A DNA stretch of 64,000 bases from Parelaphostrongylus tenuis (taxonomy: Eukaryota; Nematoda; Chromadorea; Rhabditida; Metastrongylidae): the NCBI GenBank assembly GCA_019055375.1, contig JAHQIW010007074.1, positions 62,001 to 126,000 of the forward strand, written 5' to 3'. Shown here one piece after another: positions 1 through 11,943 of this stretch (position 1 is the stretch's first letter; each line of letters starts with the position of its first letter). The notes under the pieces are model-generated. The model did not search any database, was not told where the DNA came from, and worked only from the letters and a program-made list of their open reading frames with translations. A program made the translations under genes and the position numbers.

Positions 1-3000
1 CAATATTTCTCATTCGGCGGGGCTAGGTAAAATAAGGACTTAATCAGCTCAGACTAAGCAGATCGTAATTATGCATAAAATAGCGGACAAGGTTGGAATT
101 ATTATTCACTGTTTTCCAATATAGGATTGTACGTAAATCTCTGTTAGGTGTTAACGTCGTGCCTCATATTATTAGGTTCCTTAAACTACGTGGAATATCC
201 ACGCATTATCCATTAATTTCCGCATATTACCTTAAGTGCGAAAAGAAGAGTGATCGTTTCGAGCGAATAGTAGCGTCCATCAGCCGTATATCCACCAAGG
301 AAAAGAACTTTTCTTTTTGGAGGCCAACCATTTGAATGAAACCATCGGTAAACTGTCCTATAATCGATGCTTTAGTCAAATTCAACCTTTTTTTGATTAG
401 CTTTGCCGTTCAATGGACATTAGAGAGCCTTTGTGAGATGTAACGTTATCTGATCTGAAGGTCTAAAACAGTATTCAAACTATGCTAAAGGTATGTGTAC
501 GAGAGGAGGATGATATCCATATGGAAATGCATTTTTTCACTAAAGTTACTTCCATAATATTCAAGGTTCTCAACAAACGTTTTTCTCGATAGACCGTCAC
601 TGGCTCGATCATGCCCTACGCTAAGCAAGCTCTTATTATTCCGGGATCTCCAAAGGAGTACTCGTTATGTGGTGTGCGCTCCCCTCAATAACAAAAGTTG
701 GCTGGAGCGTTCGATGAAATCCTGTGAACGCTCCAGTAGAGCGATCAAAGGACTCTACTAGTGAGAATCAACTTAGAAGGCATTTAGGAGCAATCATGAA
801 ATTCTCAAGTAGCACTCGAATCCAAAGACGTACATATCCAAAGGTATTCGGTGGGTGAGGGATGTGGGAGAGAATTCGGTTGAAAGAAACACTGGGATGA
901 ACGCAATAATAGAGTGAGGTCACATAGATAAACTAATGATGAAGTAAGTAGTTTGAGTTAGCAAGCATAGGTGGGTGTTGTTTCTCGTTTAAATCTTGAA
1001 AAGCTCAATTTCACTATTTTGACGAGATCACTGTTCATATTAAGTATTGATCATAAGGTGGGTTTCAACAATCTGCTTGTTGACCTAAAAAAATTACAAT
1101 AAAGCTAAGTAAGAGAGACTCACGCATAATTTCCATCCAGATTTCCATAAATCCACACATCTGATGACAATTGTAGAAGGCTGGGCTCGCGCGCTAGTAA
1201 CTGCGAAACCGAGTCGAAAAGATCGCCAACCTATAAACAACCCTCCGAAGTTCTGATTATTGAGCCACTTCTAAGATTAATTATCATTTTTTAGGTGTTG
1301 TCTCTGACCTCTGTTGGATCAAAATCATATTCGTACGGGCCGTGCTCAACCATTTTCATTGCCAATGTTGAAAGCTTTGTTTGCACTTTTCGTTTAACCT
1401 TAACGAATTGATTGTCATGGGTAATATAATTCATTTTCACGGGAGTTCTCGGATAGTATTACAATTTCTCGGGAAATATTCATGCTGTTCTTTCATTTAT
1501 AAGAGGTACTCACGTCAGCAAAACATAATTATACGTGCCTATTTCTGTAACCCTCCATTTTGCGCCTGTCACTGCATTACTATGTCTTTGCTCAACGCAA
1601 AGTTGATGGTTTGAAGCCTATTAATATCCTTTGCATCTCTACAAAATACTCCCCTTCTAATTTTACTGACATTTAGATCTTTTTCTTACGTCGAAATACA
1701 TACCTTCCTAGCGACGGCGGCATCCTGCTGGGTCACATGAACTTCAAGAAACATGTTTGTCACTTGATCTTCGATCGTTTCGTTCTAAAATGTGGCAATT
1801 TACTTTTTACGGATTTCATCACAAGCACCCTTTTTTGGAATCCACGTTGATTACTCACCACTGGAAACTTGTAAGACTGAGTAAAGTACCGAAGTGTGTC
1901 GTGAAGTCGTCGAAGTGATGCGAAGTTTGGACTGTTACTATAATACTTGTTAATTTCCTAAAAAATTTTTATGTCTTCATGGCTATTTCGTCAGTAGATT
2001 CTATTTGTTCAGACCAAAAGTGGAAGCGCATGCGGCATTTGGTCAATCCACTGTGCTTTCTCGGCCCTTTTCAAACTGTCCTTGCGTCGTTCTTCCAAAT
2101 AACTGCCTACAACGGGCAGTATTGACACTGTGATCAGCAGCAGAGCTATCATATAGGGTAATGCGTTCTGTAGGTCGTTCTGTGATATTTCTGCCAGACG
2201 AACTTGCTGAAATGGTTCTCCATAGTATACGAGGGTCTACATGAACCATATAAAATAAATATTCACCGCAAACACGGGTTCTTCAAGCTCGTTACAGTAG
2301 TCGTCCATGCAGCACACAAGTGCACCGGTACGAAAGCGCTGAAAGTGATTCTTTTTCCTTAGTCTTCTGTTTCCTTAAAGTGTCTTTGTTTTGCTCTCTT
2401 TGCTTGGCAAGGTTGATTTCTTTTGAATGTTGCTGTTTCAAAAAGCTATGGATGCTAGAACGATAATTAGATGCTATGAAACCGAAGTTTCATTGCTGTC
2501 TTATAACCATATAGACAGGGATATCTTTGAACACAGTCATTTCCCATTGCGAAATCTTCCCAGCGATTCGCTGATAGCAACGTTCTTTTATCTGCTTTAA
2601 CTCATGATCGGGCGTTTCTTGTCTAATTCAATTTCATCATTTGTTTTTTGTGTTTTATGCTAGATTATGGGTATCCTACATCGGGTAGCCACCAAAAGAC
2701 TAGCCGGCACTTTTCCGTTATCTCCGTTATTTTCATTCAACCCCTTGGGAAATACGCGCTGTCTGATTTTTTTTTTTTTTTTTGGAAGTTCCATAGCCAT
2801 TCGATAACTTGAATCTTCGGAAATTAGATAGGGTTTTTAATCAGGATTCATTTTATTTGGCCGCGTGTTGTGGTGGTATGATGTTATAATAAACCCAATA
2901 ATGTAGAGTGGTGTGCAAAAACATTTGTTTGTTATGTTTTTGTTATGAAGCTAACATTTGTTATGAATATGTTTTTGCACACCACTCTACGTTAAGATGT

Positions 3001-5131
3001 CTTATTTTTGAAATGGTATTCTAATAGCGCTGTGACGTTAGAAATAGAAATATGTTTTACACTCAAACATTACTCGCTGCACACATATTTTTTATCATTA
3101 TTTCAGTGATAATTTGACAGCTCAAATATCAAAGATTTCAATGGTGAGCGTGTTTTTTGAAAAGAACTTTTCAGTGCGCTGTAACGGCTTGAAGAGATTG
3201 GGTTTCACACTCGCGCGCACTTTTTGCACCAATATGTGGATGGTATTTCGCAACAATGTCACCAAGCTACCGCACTCTTTGGTGCATATCGATTAACTGC
3301 AAAACGCAATCTTCCTTTGTCTACTTTCTTTTCAAAAGCATATTTACTACTGGAATCGTCGACATTCAAGCTATCGAACGATTACTAGAAGTAGCGGAAA
3401 ATCCGATTTTCATCCTGGCCTCGACACTTTTCATAAACTGTTTCTTTCTAGTTTTAACAAGTCATATACTCTCTTTCATCCGATTTCTCCTACGCACCGT
3501 CACCGCTTCACCAATTCTTCGCAAAAAGCTGGCTTATTGTCAACCATTGGAAACTTTCGGTATCGAAATGTTAATTAATGCTAATCCTGCCGCAACCGAA
3601 GTATTGCTTGTGTTGTATTTTCATGCATAATGAATACTTTGTCGCTAATGCAACACAAACCCCTTCGAATTTGACCGTTGCAGTTGGGTAATAGAAATTT
3701 CGTTTGTCGGTGCAGCCTTGAGGAAGTTCTTCGGCATACATACAGCCGTAAAGAGTTTCTCCCGCTTGAAATTTCTTAGATCTGCAAAAACGATTTCTTT
3801 TAATTTTTCTCCTTTCAGTCTATGGTTTATTTGTATTTTTTTAAGTTCATACATCATTATACTCACGGTACTACAATGTAGACACAGAATGGGAAGAGAG
3901 AAGCCTTTGGAAAGCGATTGCAGGCGGTATAGTTGAATACACCCTGCTCATTCTTGCCAGATGCGCAGATGAGCCGATCCTTTGAAAGCACGACAGAGGT
4001 TATTGCCAATCAATTCAAAGAATTCGTAGAATGTCCTTTTATTTTTTAACGTAACAGTGCATGCAGTCTAAAGTCCAATAAAAAATAGCTAATTAGATAA
4101 TAATTACGAGAGTTTAGTACTTGAATCCGGGTTTGAACGAAGAAACGACCCCTTATGATGGGCAAAAAATTTTCATAAGAATGCTAGTAATCATTCGAAA
4201 ATTCAAATTTCTGACTGCTCCGCTAAATGGCAGTTTTTTTGAAGACGCTTTTCTATAACGCTGTAGCAGTAGGAAACTTTTTTGTTTCACATGCATATTT
4301 CTCATAGGACAGAGCTGTTCCCCGGAATTATGAGTGAACATTTCATAGGGTAAGTTTGCACGACTTCAAAACTATGCTTGTTTCTGAAAAGATCGTTTCA
4401 CTTTACTGTATCAGAGTAAATATAATTGAGTTTCACATACGCGGCGCAATTGTTTATCGGCTAATGTGTGTGTGCTGGGTGTGGGCTGGGTTGTGTGCTG
4501 CTCGAGGATTTCAGATGGCGATCGATCGATACTGTTGACGCAACTCACATGTGGAGTGTAATTTTTGTTGCTCAACTTAAGATATTTTATCCGCTTGAAG
4601 AACCAGATAACGTATCACTTTGATAGTACAAGATTTTCCCTACACGTTCATATGCTTTTCTTGCTTCCAGCGAAGTAATAATGAAAGCGCTCGGCTGATG
4701 TAAAATGTAATTTTATTTTGAAGCTACAACGTCATGAAAGGACCTTTTCACAAAAAAGGTGCCTAGCGCAATAGACAAGAATTTGAATTTTTTTAATGAT
4801 TACTATTGACACCCTTACAAAAAATTCTTGTTCAGCGAAAGGGGTCGTTTCTTTAACTTCGCGGATAACGTAAAAGAGCCCTTTGAGTTTTGTAACAAGT
4901 TTTTTGCTCACTCATCCTATCTACAGCTCATCAACCATTTGTCTAAAGATTCAAACATCTACTCCATATATTGTTTTTCAGTTTTGGCATATCTAGTCCA
5001 AACTTCTAAGGCGGCCTCAACATTTGACTTTTTTTTAGACTCACCACCTCCATCATTCCGTACCGATCCTCAGATAAGATTCTGCTACATTGCTGTGAAA
5101 ATAGTAGTAGGATCACGACTACTTGTATCAT
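1..5131 (-). CDS. Receptor-like PP1-family pseudophosphatase, 3' end outside window
   Basis: Exons, 5' to 3': 5045-5131, 3867-3979, 3638-3781, 2508-2622, 2267-2338, 2015-2206, 1704-1784, 1309-1398, 1124-1230, 231-357 and 1-22 (partial). All intron phases agree, giving about 383 codons. Residues 1-20 form a signal peptide (core VVVILLLF). Residues 30-170 hold ten cysteines and end CCMDDYCN, the signature of three-finger (Ly6/activin-receptor type) ectodomains. Residues 193-214 are a membrane helix (MIALLLITVSILPVV) followed by EERRKDSLKR, a typical cytosolic flank. Residues 300-383 follow the PP1 catalytic fold (GWPPKRKVLFLG, then SLETITLLFALK). However, the metal motif GDIHG reads GNLDG (327-331) and GDYVDRG reads GGYTADG (355-361), so catalysis is probably lost. 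The role is inferred: a signalling receptor or scaffold. Exon 2508-2622, the acceptor of 2015-2206 (2236 is possible) and exon 1-22 are the least certain. Gene symbol unknown. Confidence 0.72.
2903..2990. repeat. Perfect 21-bp inverted repeat (short foldback)
   Basis: Positions 2903-2923 and 2970-2990 are exact reverse complements (arm starts GTAGAGTGGTGTGCAAAA), around a 46-nt loop rich in TTTGTT words. Very similar arms bound the tRNA-like elements at 20155-20275 and 63697-63814, so this is probably the same family without its tRNA-like core. It lies in an intron of the pseudophosphatase gene. Confidence 0.8.
4138..4861. mobile_element. Foldback MITE, family F1, copy 1
   Basis: The left end CGAAGAAACGACCCC recurs inverted at 4840-4861 with a 6-nt indel. 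Inner sequence (TTATAACGCTGTA-type words, a GCGATCGATCG block) is shared with the copies at 12952-13855, 15781-16655 and 42440-43285. No transposase is encoded. It sits in intron 1 of the pseudophosphatase gene, between the signal-peptide exon and the ectodomain exons. Confidence 0.6.
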
Positions 5132-6583
5132 TGCAATTGATGAATAACCGGTATATGTGAAAGTTTGTTGAGTAAGAAATATTTATATACTCATCAATCT
5201 TATCATTCCATGTGTCACACCTCATTGTGATAAATCCCAATCATAATGAATTATCAGCGTGTTATTTTCTTCTAATAACAAGTCAGAACAAATTTATTTG
5301 CTATTGTGATTTGGTTCGACAGTGGTAGACCGAAAATGTGTTATCATTTTGCACTAGAGAATTGAGAATTCTTTTGCCACAAGGGACGGTGATTTTGCAG
5401 TGACAAGATGTGGATCTTTGCGTTACATATCGTGCTACTAGAAAATTAATGAACACGAGATACGAATGAGAAATTGAGCAGATGAAGAGCAACATGCACT
5501 ATGCTTGGGCTTCTCTCGAAAATCGTCAAGCAATTGTCCGTTCTAAATGCCTGACACAATTCCTTAATTGGCAGTCCTCCCAGCACTCTGCTATGGAGAA
5601 ATGGCATCGAAAGTTAGCAAAAAGCCACAGCGATTTCTGGACGATCTTTTAGCATTGGACGACTATTCGGATATTTGAATATCTGAACGGCTTTCCCCTA
5701 CGAGTTGTACAGACCGCAGCACATTTTTTATTCTATTCACTATCCCACGGTCGTTGTTAATCATAATGGATTGCAAGGTGACGAGTGCGAGTCTCACACT
5801 ACAATCTGTAAAACATCGTCAGTACAGTTGATTGATCTTAATTATGAATAGGTCTCCTCAACGTGGGTGCCTATCCTACGGAATGTTCGTATCCCCTTGG
5901 TGTCCACTCTACAGCTCTTTTCGTCAATCTGTCGTCTGTGATTCCTGTTCTATGACCGACCATCTATACTTCGTTTTGATATGATTTTATTAATCCTCAG
6001 AATGTAATAGAATTTGCAAATCTGAGTTGCACAAGCCGGCAAGATTGTGTTTGTTGGTCATGTTGAATTGGAAAGTTCTGAGGCACGAATAATTAATCCA
6101 AAATGTATGTATGATTTTCGAACAAAAATAGTAAAAATTATCTCTTCATTTGAGAGTCATCGTTTTCTACGACTTTTTGCCATCGCTCTACCATGTTTCG
6201 GATTTATGGAAGTACCAACGGTTTATCTCTGAAAGCAGCAATCGAATCTTCGCTGTTCAACTTTGTTAGATGTCCTGAACGAGACTTGTCCTCGAGATCA
6301 AGATCTCCGGCATTGAAGAGCGTTGAAACCAGCGTCCAGGAGCAGATTTGCATGTTGTGCCTTTCCCTTTAGTTTCGTTGACTTCATCGACTTCAGCTTG
6401 GTGTGAAAGATCATTTCTCGATTAGCAACGCCATACACGAACTTCGATTGTATCGTTGGGCATGGCGGAGGCTTGTAGCAAAGCGAAAATAAAAACGAAT
6501 AATATCTAGGCTTTTAGTGGGAAAATCTCACGTAAGAAATTATAACATTCCCACGATATGCATGGGAGTAATGCTTATAAAGT
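5132..6583. other. No gene recognised
   Basis: This is AT-rich sequence upstream of the pseudophosphatase start. I see no exon with splice signals and no tRNA. One phrase near 5565-5600 reads VLPALCYG on the plus strand, like the RTE reverse-transcriptase C-terminus, but it is too short to annotate. Confidence 0.4.
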
Positions 6584-7140
6584 ATTTATCGTTCAAGAGT
6601 TTTGCGCATAATGAGCAGTATTCTTGACGTGATATGTCGGCACACGCCTCTGCTACATATTAGAACATTGGGAGGACTGTCGAATTGAAAAGATGAGCTT
6701 GAATTTTTAGGTCTTTCAGTAGATTGGCAACTTCTTTGAGAGACACGAATAGCCCTTGATGCACCCTCCTGTTCAATCTCTCCTTTATGTTGTTCTTCAC
6801 ATTCAGTAAATCTCAAAGTAGGTATACGCGGTAATCTCTGTAATCGGAGAACCATCCATTTCAATTTGTTCATCTACGCACCACGTTTTTTCATGGACTG
6901 GAACTTCTGATTATAAGAGTTTGATCTTTCACCCGCTTTGTTGAGCTCCTTTAGCATTGTCATTGCTTTATTAATAGTTCTCAGAAGGAAGAATGTTTTT
7001 AGCAAAACGATGACTGGTTAGGAATTTCCGATCAAAACGTGTGGCTTTCTCGTCTCAATGACTTCATTATCCACTTGCAGTGTGGCAGTGAACAGCTTTG
7101 GCGATACAGTGGCGCCATATAAAACCATTCTTTTTTCGAT
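6584..7140 (-). mobile_element. Degenerate RTE reverse-transcriptase relic
   Basis: Nucleotides 7075-7120 closely match 32925-32960 inside the better RTE copy (shared GGCAGTGAA, AGCTTTGGCGA). Read leftward, broken frames recall the RTE order after the FADD motif: LLRTINKAMTMLKELNKAG, then the ECEEQHKGEIEQEGASRAI stretch. Several stops and frameshifts rule out function. It separates the pseudophosphatase gene from the unrecognised gene at 7527-8285. Confidence 0.5.
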
Positions 7141-7526
7141 GTGATAGACGATCGGCGGTAAATCTGTCGTTTTGTGGTGCACTTGTGATAAGTCTCATAG
7201 AGCTATTGTGTAGGGCGAGTTCACTCTATGTCGAAAGCGCTAGTAGGATTGCACTCGTTTCGATACTTTATGAAAATCAGAACTAAGGGCAGGTAGTATT
7301 CCCGACAAACTTATATGACTTTAGACGCGGTTTGCGTGTGATCAATGCAGAAGAACCTTTGTCGAAATTCTGCTTCATGCGGGCTATGCCTCATCCACAA
7401 TCGGTCTGCGTAGCACGATAATTTTCGTAAGGAGCCTGCGGAGTGTGTCTGACAAGCATATCGAACGATGGTTACGTATATCCCTTTAGTCACCCTTCTT
7501 ACACAAGATAACCGTACACGACGTCC

Positions 7527-8285
7527 TCAACTGGTTTGGGATCTTTTCCTTCTAGAAGTAACCACGTCATATGTGTTGCGATAAATACATGTAGAATACA
7601 CTGTGGTTTCCAGCTCTAAATCGGTGGTAAAAATAACGTATCTTGGAGTTGTGCCTTTTTCATGTTTTCTATCTCTTCGGATCTCACAGGGTACAATTCC
7701 AAGTGGTTTATCCTCAGTGGGATTTTTAAGTTCAGCGATGGTGACTGTAAGACAAAAGGGACTGCTATAGAACTCTCGTTAACAACTCCATTTCATGACT
7801 GAAAGTTTAGTGATCTTATCATTGTTCAGTACGGCGCACCAACATTATATTCGCACAGATCTCAACACCAATTGTTCAGATTCGTTCTTTTTTGTGCTTT
7901 TGATATCTTCCTCCGCCTGTATAGATGAGGTCTTGCTGCGAACCTTTTCTCCTCAAACTGGCATTCTATACTAGTGTGTTGAGTGCGTTGTATTATAGCC
8001 ATATCTGACTTTGCTTCGCCTTTTTAGTCACTCTTTTGTGGTAACGGAGGCACGATCTGATCTTCTGGTTTGAAGATATGGGCCAAATTCGACACAACTT
8101 TGAAATTTTCGATAAGCAGCTTGTAGCTTTCGTTTAGTTCTTTCTTAGTTTGTCGGTCACGTTTGCATAGGTGGGTCAGAATATTTCCAATTATGTGGAG
8201 CCTGATATTCTCTTTTTGGTCGCTGGCATGAATTTTTTTCGGCTTATTCTCGATCCTTTCGCGAAGCAGGCGATGATCGGGTTCA
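7527..8285 (-). CDS. Unrecognised gene, last two exons
   Basis: Two exons, 8032-8285 and 7527-7744, join in phase 1 across a 287-nt intron with a TCTTACAG acceptor. They give about 156 codons ending at a TGA. The first exon is strongly charged and helical (DHRLLRERIENKPKKIH, KRDRQTKKELNESYKLLIE). The second begins TIAELKNPTEDKPLGIV and ends in a basic tail (VVTSRRKRSQTS). I see no signal peptide, membrane helix or known catalytic motif. Exon 8032-8285 would need an upstream exon ending in phase 2, which I could not find, so the gene is incomplete at its 5' end. If the first exon's donor is not used, the frame stops at 8024-8026. The function is unknown; a soluble nematode-specific protein is my best guess. 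Confidence 0.5.
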
Positions 8286-8919
8286 CTACGGAATGATAGA
8301 ACTACCGATATGTCCAGTAGACATCATCTCTTGTTTGAATGACTATGGCTGATCTTTATTCCCGGACTTAGTGGCCAAACAATTACTATCATTTTATATC
8401 TTAGCCGTGTCGTAACTAAATAGCGAATGATGGTTTTTTTATAAGACTACTTACATCTGTCGTAGTAATCTCAGCAATTTTTTACCCATTCGTTTCCACA
8501 CAGTCACCGTTTAGGAAGGTTTTCGAACGTGTAGGTTCAGCTGTAGCTTTGAGATTTTCGCCTCCCTCTCAAATGTCGTAGAATGTGAACGAGTGAGCTA
8601 ACACTACTAGGCTGTTTTTACTTGGATTAGAGGGAGTGCTTATGTTTTAGGGAAGTATTGTATCATTCTTTTTACACAATAGAGATGCGACGATAGGTAG
8701 GCTTACTTCGTAGTTGAACTAGCGCATAAGTAAGGTTGAGTTGTCCATGTCGTAAGGAACAGATCACTGCGGCTGCATTACCTCCTTTCACTATATGACC
8801 CTTATCAAAACCCCAATGAAATTGTTGACTTTCTATGGTCTTCAATGTTAATATCTTTGTTGCTCTACCACGATACAGTTATAACAATTTTACCTTCTTT
8901 TACTTCCTGGATTTTCATC
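8286..8919. other. No clear feature
   Basis: Probably contains missing 5' exons of the gene ending at 7527. A short minus-strand frame near 8500-8590 (EREAKISKLQLNLHVRKPS) looks coding-like but lacks a usable donor. Confidence 0.25.
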
Positions 8920-9651
8920 GTTCATACTCGCCTAATCGGTTGACTTCCGCGGACCCACACTGGGCGGCTAACTGGCAAGGGCTTCAAACGCCAGCGTGGG
9001 AACGGCTCCACCCACTCCTCTCTGTCTTTCGACATCCGTCCATCGGGAAAAATGTTCTAATTCGATCCCCCACACAACACTTCATTGTAGATTTTTTTGA
9101 TGTTATCTTTTCGATGTGGATTAGTATCGAAGGACCATAACACGATTATCAAAGCAAAATACGCTCAGTTGTATAACATTCTATTACTTTTTGATGCAAA
9201 ACGTAAATCGTAGACATAGAACGTAGATGTAAATTATTATGTTGTCATCAGTTCCAGATTGTTATATCTTATTGTTATAAGTTGCAGATTTTTGAACAAA
9301 TGGTGATAAAAAATTATATACATTGATAGCTAGTTCTGCAGTAATATTATATAGGATATGGGATGATTTGACGTGCTAGTGATTGGAGCATATTGTAGAG
9401 AAAACAAAAAGATAACACCAAAGAACTACAGTGAAGTGTTGTGGTAGGGGATCGAACCAGTAACTTTCTTTCCGATAGACGGGTGGCGAGTGGCAGAGAG
9501 GAGTGGGACTGACAGTGACTGACACGCCTAAGTTAGAGTCGCGGAGGGGTGGGGCCGTTCCCATGCTGGCGATTGGAGCTCTTGCCATTTAGACACGCCC
9601 GCTTTGGGTTCGCGGAAGTCAACCGGTTAACAAGCAACGAGGTGAATGAAC
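8920..9651. mobile_element. Foldback element with ~200-bp inverted arms
   Basis: The left arm (8920-9120) and right arm (9400-9651) are imperfect reverse complements. Matching landmarks are TCGGTTGACTTCCGCG against CGCGGAAGTCAACCGG, the AACGCCAGCGTGGGAACGG block, and a TTCGATCCC word close to a pol III B box. The centre is AT-rich. No ORF is conserved between the arms. Confidence 0.65.
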
Positions 9652-9840
9652 AATGAGATGTGGTTCAGTACGATTCTGTGATTTCCTAAATGTGCGAAGT
9701 TGTCCGCGCATTCGTTGGCAGTTCTCAAAAATACTTAGCTATTTTCTAAATTTGTTTGAAGGGACTTCAAAGGAACTGCGATAATTTACAGAACCACTTT
9801 ACGCTCACAGTAATCGCGCAAATCCTCTCATTTCAGTCCC

Positions 9841-11236
9841 ATGTCTTCTCTCTCTACAGATCAGGAAATTATTGTCAGTGAGCGAAAATACGTTTATACC
9901 TGGAATGGAATGAAAACTTTTTCGGAGACTCTGATTAGAGGTAGACCGAGAAACGATATTATTGCTGAAAGAAGAACTTTGTAGCATGCTTGTCAAACAC
10001 TATTCAGTGCCACAATGCCTTGATACTCATATGAATTCACCATAGAACGTAATCTGATTTTTCATAACATTCGTTTCGAGTGTTTTCTTAAGACCACAGC
10101 TCAAAATTCAATCTGCCTTGCAATCATTTTCGACTCAATTTTGTTACTGTCACCTTTCATGATTTAGAGCACTTTGTAGAGAGTTTTCTCTCCTTTTGAA
10201 GTGTTTTAATGTTACAAAAGCTTCAGTTTATAGTGTCTTAGAGATAGGAGTTTCTTAAATGTGGGAATTCCTCGACTTGTGCAAACAGAGCTGTGATGGT
10301 AGCGGTAAGTCCATTCACCAAAAACTGTTACACTATTTCCCGCTCTTATTGCTGTAATCGTCTAAACGGAATGTTTTGATTGATATTAAGAGATCTTTTC
10401 CTGCAGGGCATTCACTAGCACCCTCATCATTGTCCGAAATCAACAAGACACCAGATTCCATCGCTGTCACCTTTGGGGACGTTCGAGGAAATGCTCAAGC
10501 ATTCCATCTAACCTCATGCATAGATAGAGATACATTCAATGAAAGCAGCGGAAAGCAAGAGCCTAGCCGTCTTGAACAGGTCCATGAACTTATAGAGAAT
10601 CAATCCACAGAAGTACAGGACTCTGACATCAGCACCGTGCCTGAGACCCCAGATTCAGTTGTGTTGGAAACACCGCCAGACTTCTACAGTAGTGACGCGA
10701 GCACCATTCCAGCGACACCATCGATTCTACTGGAAACACAGTCAGGATTTTACAGTAGATTAAATGTAAGATTTTTTCAGATTGTGATCTTCCCCTTTCT
10801 TTCAAAGCATTGTTCACCTTAATGAAAATCAGTGATATCTGTCGATTAGACTTTCTTTGACATTTTAGTCCGATCATGGTTCGCGCAACACTGAAGATGT
10901 TATTGGTTTACAGATTCCAGTTGACGAGGTATTTCACGAAGTCATGATTTTTTCTGTTTTCTAGGAGAAGTCGTTGTCCTTTCTGATTCCAGACCTTACT
11001 ATGTTTGTTTTGCCTGGGCAGGGTATAGATGACCATTAGTCTAAGTCATATTCTGCCTATAGTGTTTCTTGAAGCTTGTGTTCAATTCATTCAAGTGGAA
11101 GCCCCACATGGTTTTATTTGATTATATCTAAGTTGTGAAATTGAAAAGTATGACTTTTGGCTTTAAGGTACCCGACTCATTGAGAAAGGCCACCATCGAA
11201 CTGGCGAAGAAGTATTTTCTGTTTGATCGGGAGTAG
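9841..11236 (+). CDS. Small four-exon gene, 195-residue Ser/Thr-Pro-rich protein
   Basis: Exons 9841-9940, 10407-10765, 10869-10928 and 11168-11236 join in phases 1, 0 and 0, from ATG to TAG. Acceptors are CCTGCAG, CATTTTAG and CTTTAAG; donors are GTAGAC, GTAAGA and GTATTT. The product is hydrophilic and acidic, without signal peptide or membrane helix. Near residue 100 it carries a tandem duplication of about 20 residues: STVPETPDSVVLETPPDFY is followed by STIPATPSILLETQSGFYS. The TP motifs suggest proline-directed phosphorylation (inference). An alternative first exon at 10259-10304 (MWEFLDLCKQSCDG) also ends in phase 1 with a GTAAGT donor, so two promoters or transcript forms are possible. 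I do not recognise the family. Confidence 0.66.
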
Positions 11237-11760
11237 TCGAATCCTAGAATTCTTGTAGTGAAGCATTTACTCTTTCATGTCAGTATATTGAGACTTCTGA
11301 GTTCATCTTTATAGTATTTTCGTTATGTCTGACACATTTTACTAGATATTCTTGTTTCCAGACAAATCTGTTTTTTAAAAAACGATAAAGTTTCCAATAT
11401 AATGTAAAATCTGAATCGTACGTAGCCTTGCAGCTTGGGCAAAGAGACAATCTCCAACCCTATACCGCGTTTAGATTAAATCAACCGGTGTCGATAAGTT
11501 AGTTCAGGACTTATGTGGGAACAAAAATGTTCTCTCGATACAGTATAGGTTATGGGAAGCTATTTCACGGATCAACTGTGTGTCCCAGCCAAACGACGAT
11601 CTGTTTATCTTTATTTCTCATACACTCTTGGTGTTTATGATCGTTTGAAGTAGATAGACGGTGTTGACCGTAATGTTCTGTTTATTTATGAACTTCAGTT
11701 ATATAAGAACAGGAGAGTGATAGAGTCGGTGAGCGCACAAATTCAGTGTTTCTTTTGTAA
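11237..11760. other. Intergenic, nothing seen
   Basis: AT-rich sequence between two converging genes (plus-strand stop at 11236, minus-strand stop at 11761). It presumably holds the 3' UTRs of both. AATATAATG and AATAAAAATATC words are present, but no signal is distinctive. Confidence 0.4.
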
Positions 11761-11943
11761 TCAGTCTAACTCGTCATCAGACAAGAAGAGAAACTTGATA
11801 TTTTTATTCAGTAGAGCAGATTTGAAGCGTTTAAATTGAATAGAAGAAGAGTGAGAATCATAATTAGCGTGTTTTTCTGCCGCTTCTTCACCAGTTCCTT
11901 GTTTCTCACACTGATCCGTCAGTTCTAATCGTTCTTGTTGTTG
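11761..11943 (-). CDS. Terminal exon, probably 3' end of the SH2-kinase gene
   Basis: An open frame of 60 codons runs from a TGACAG acceptor (phase 0) to a TGA. The composition is clearly coding: QQQERLELTDQCEKQGTGEE at the start, a basic centre (FKRFKSALLNKNIKF) and an acidic end (LSDDELD). It lies downstream of the tyrosine kinase on the same strand, with no other minus-strand gene between. The kinase's last exon has an in-frame phase-0 donor (CGA then GTTAGT, near 13900) that would splice onto it. That route would skip the MITE-borne stop at 13844. If so, this is a C-terminal tail that may be regulatory. It could instead belong to a separate gene whose other exons I did not find. Confidence 0.5.
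   Translation of the reverse strand, partial: QQQERLELTDQCEKQGTGEEAAEKHANYDSHSSSIQFKRFKSALLNKNIKFLFLSDDELD

Noticed and set aside
3256..3630. 124-codon plus-strand open frame
   Set aside because: It lies antisense in an intron of the pseudophosphatase gene and has no splice signals or recognisable motif.
5565..5680. Plus-strand VLPALCYG phrase like the RTE C-terminus
   Set aside because: Only eight residues match; the surrounding frame does not follow RTE.
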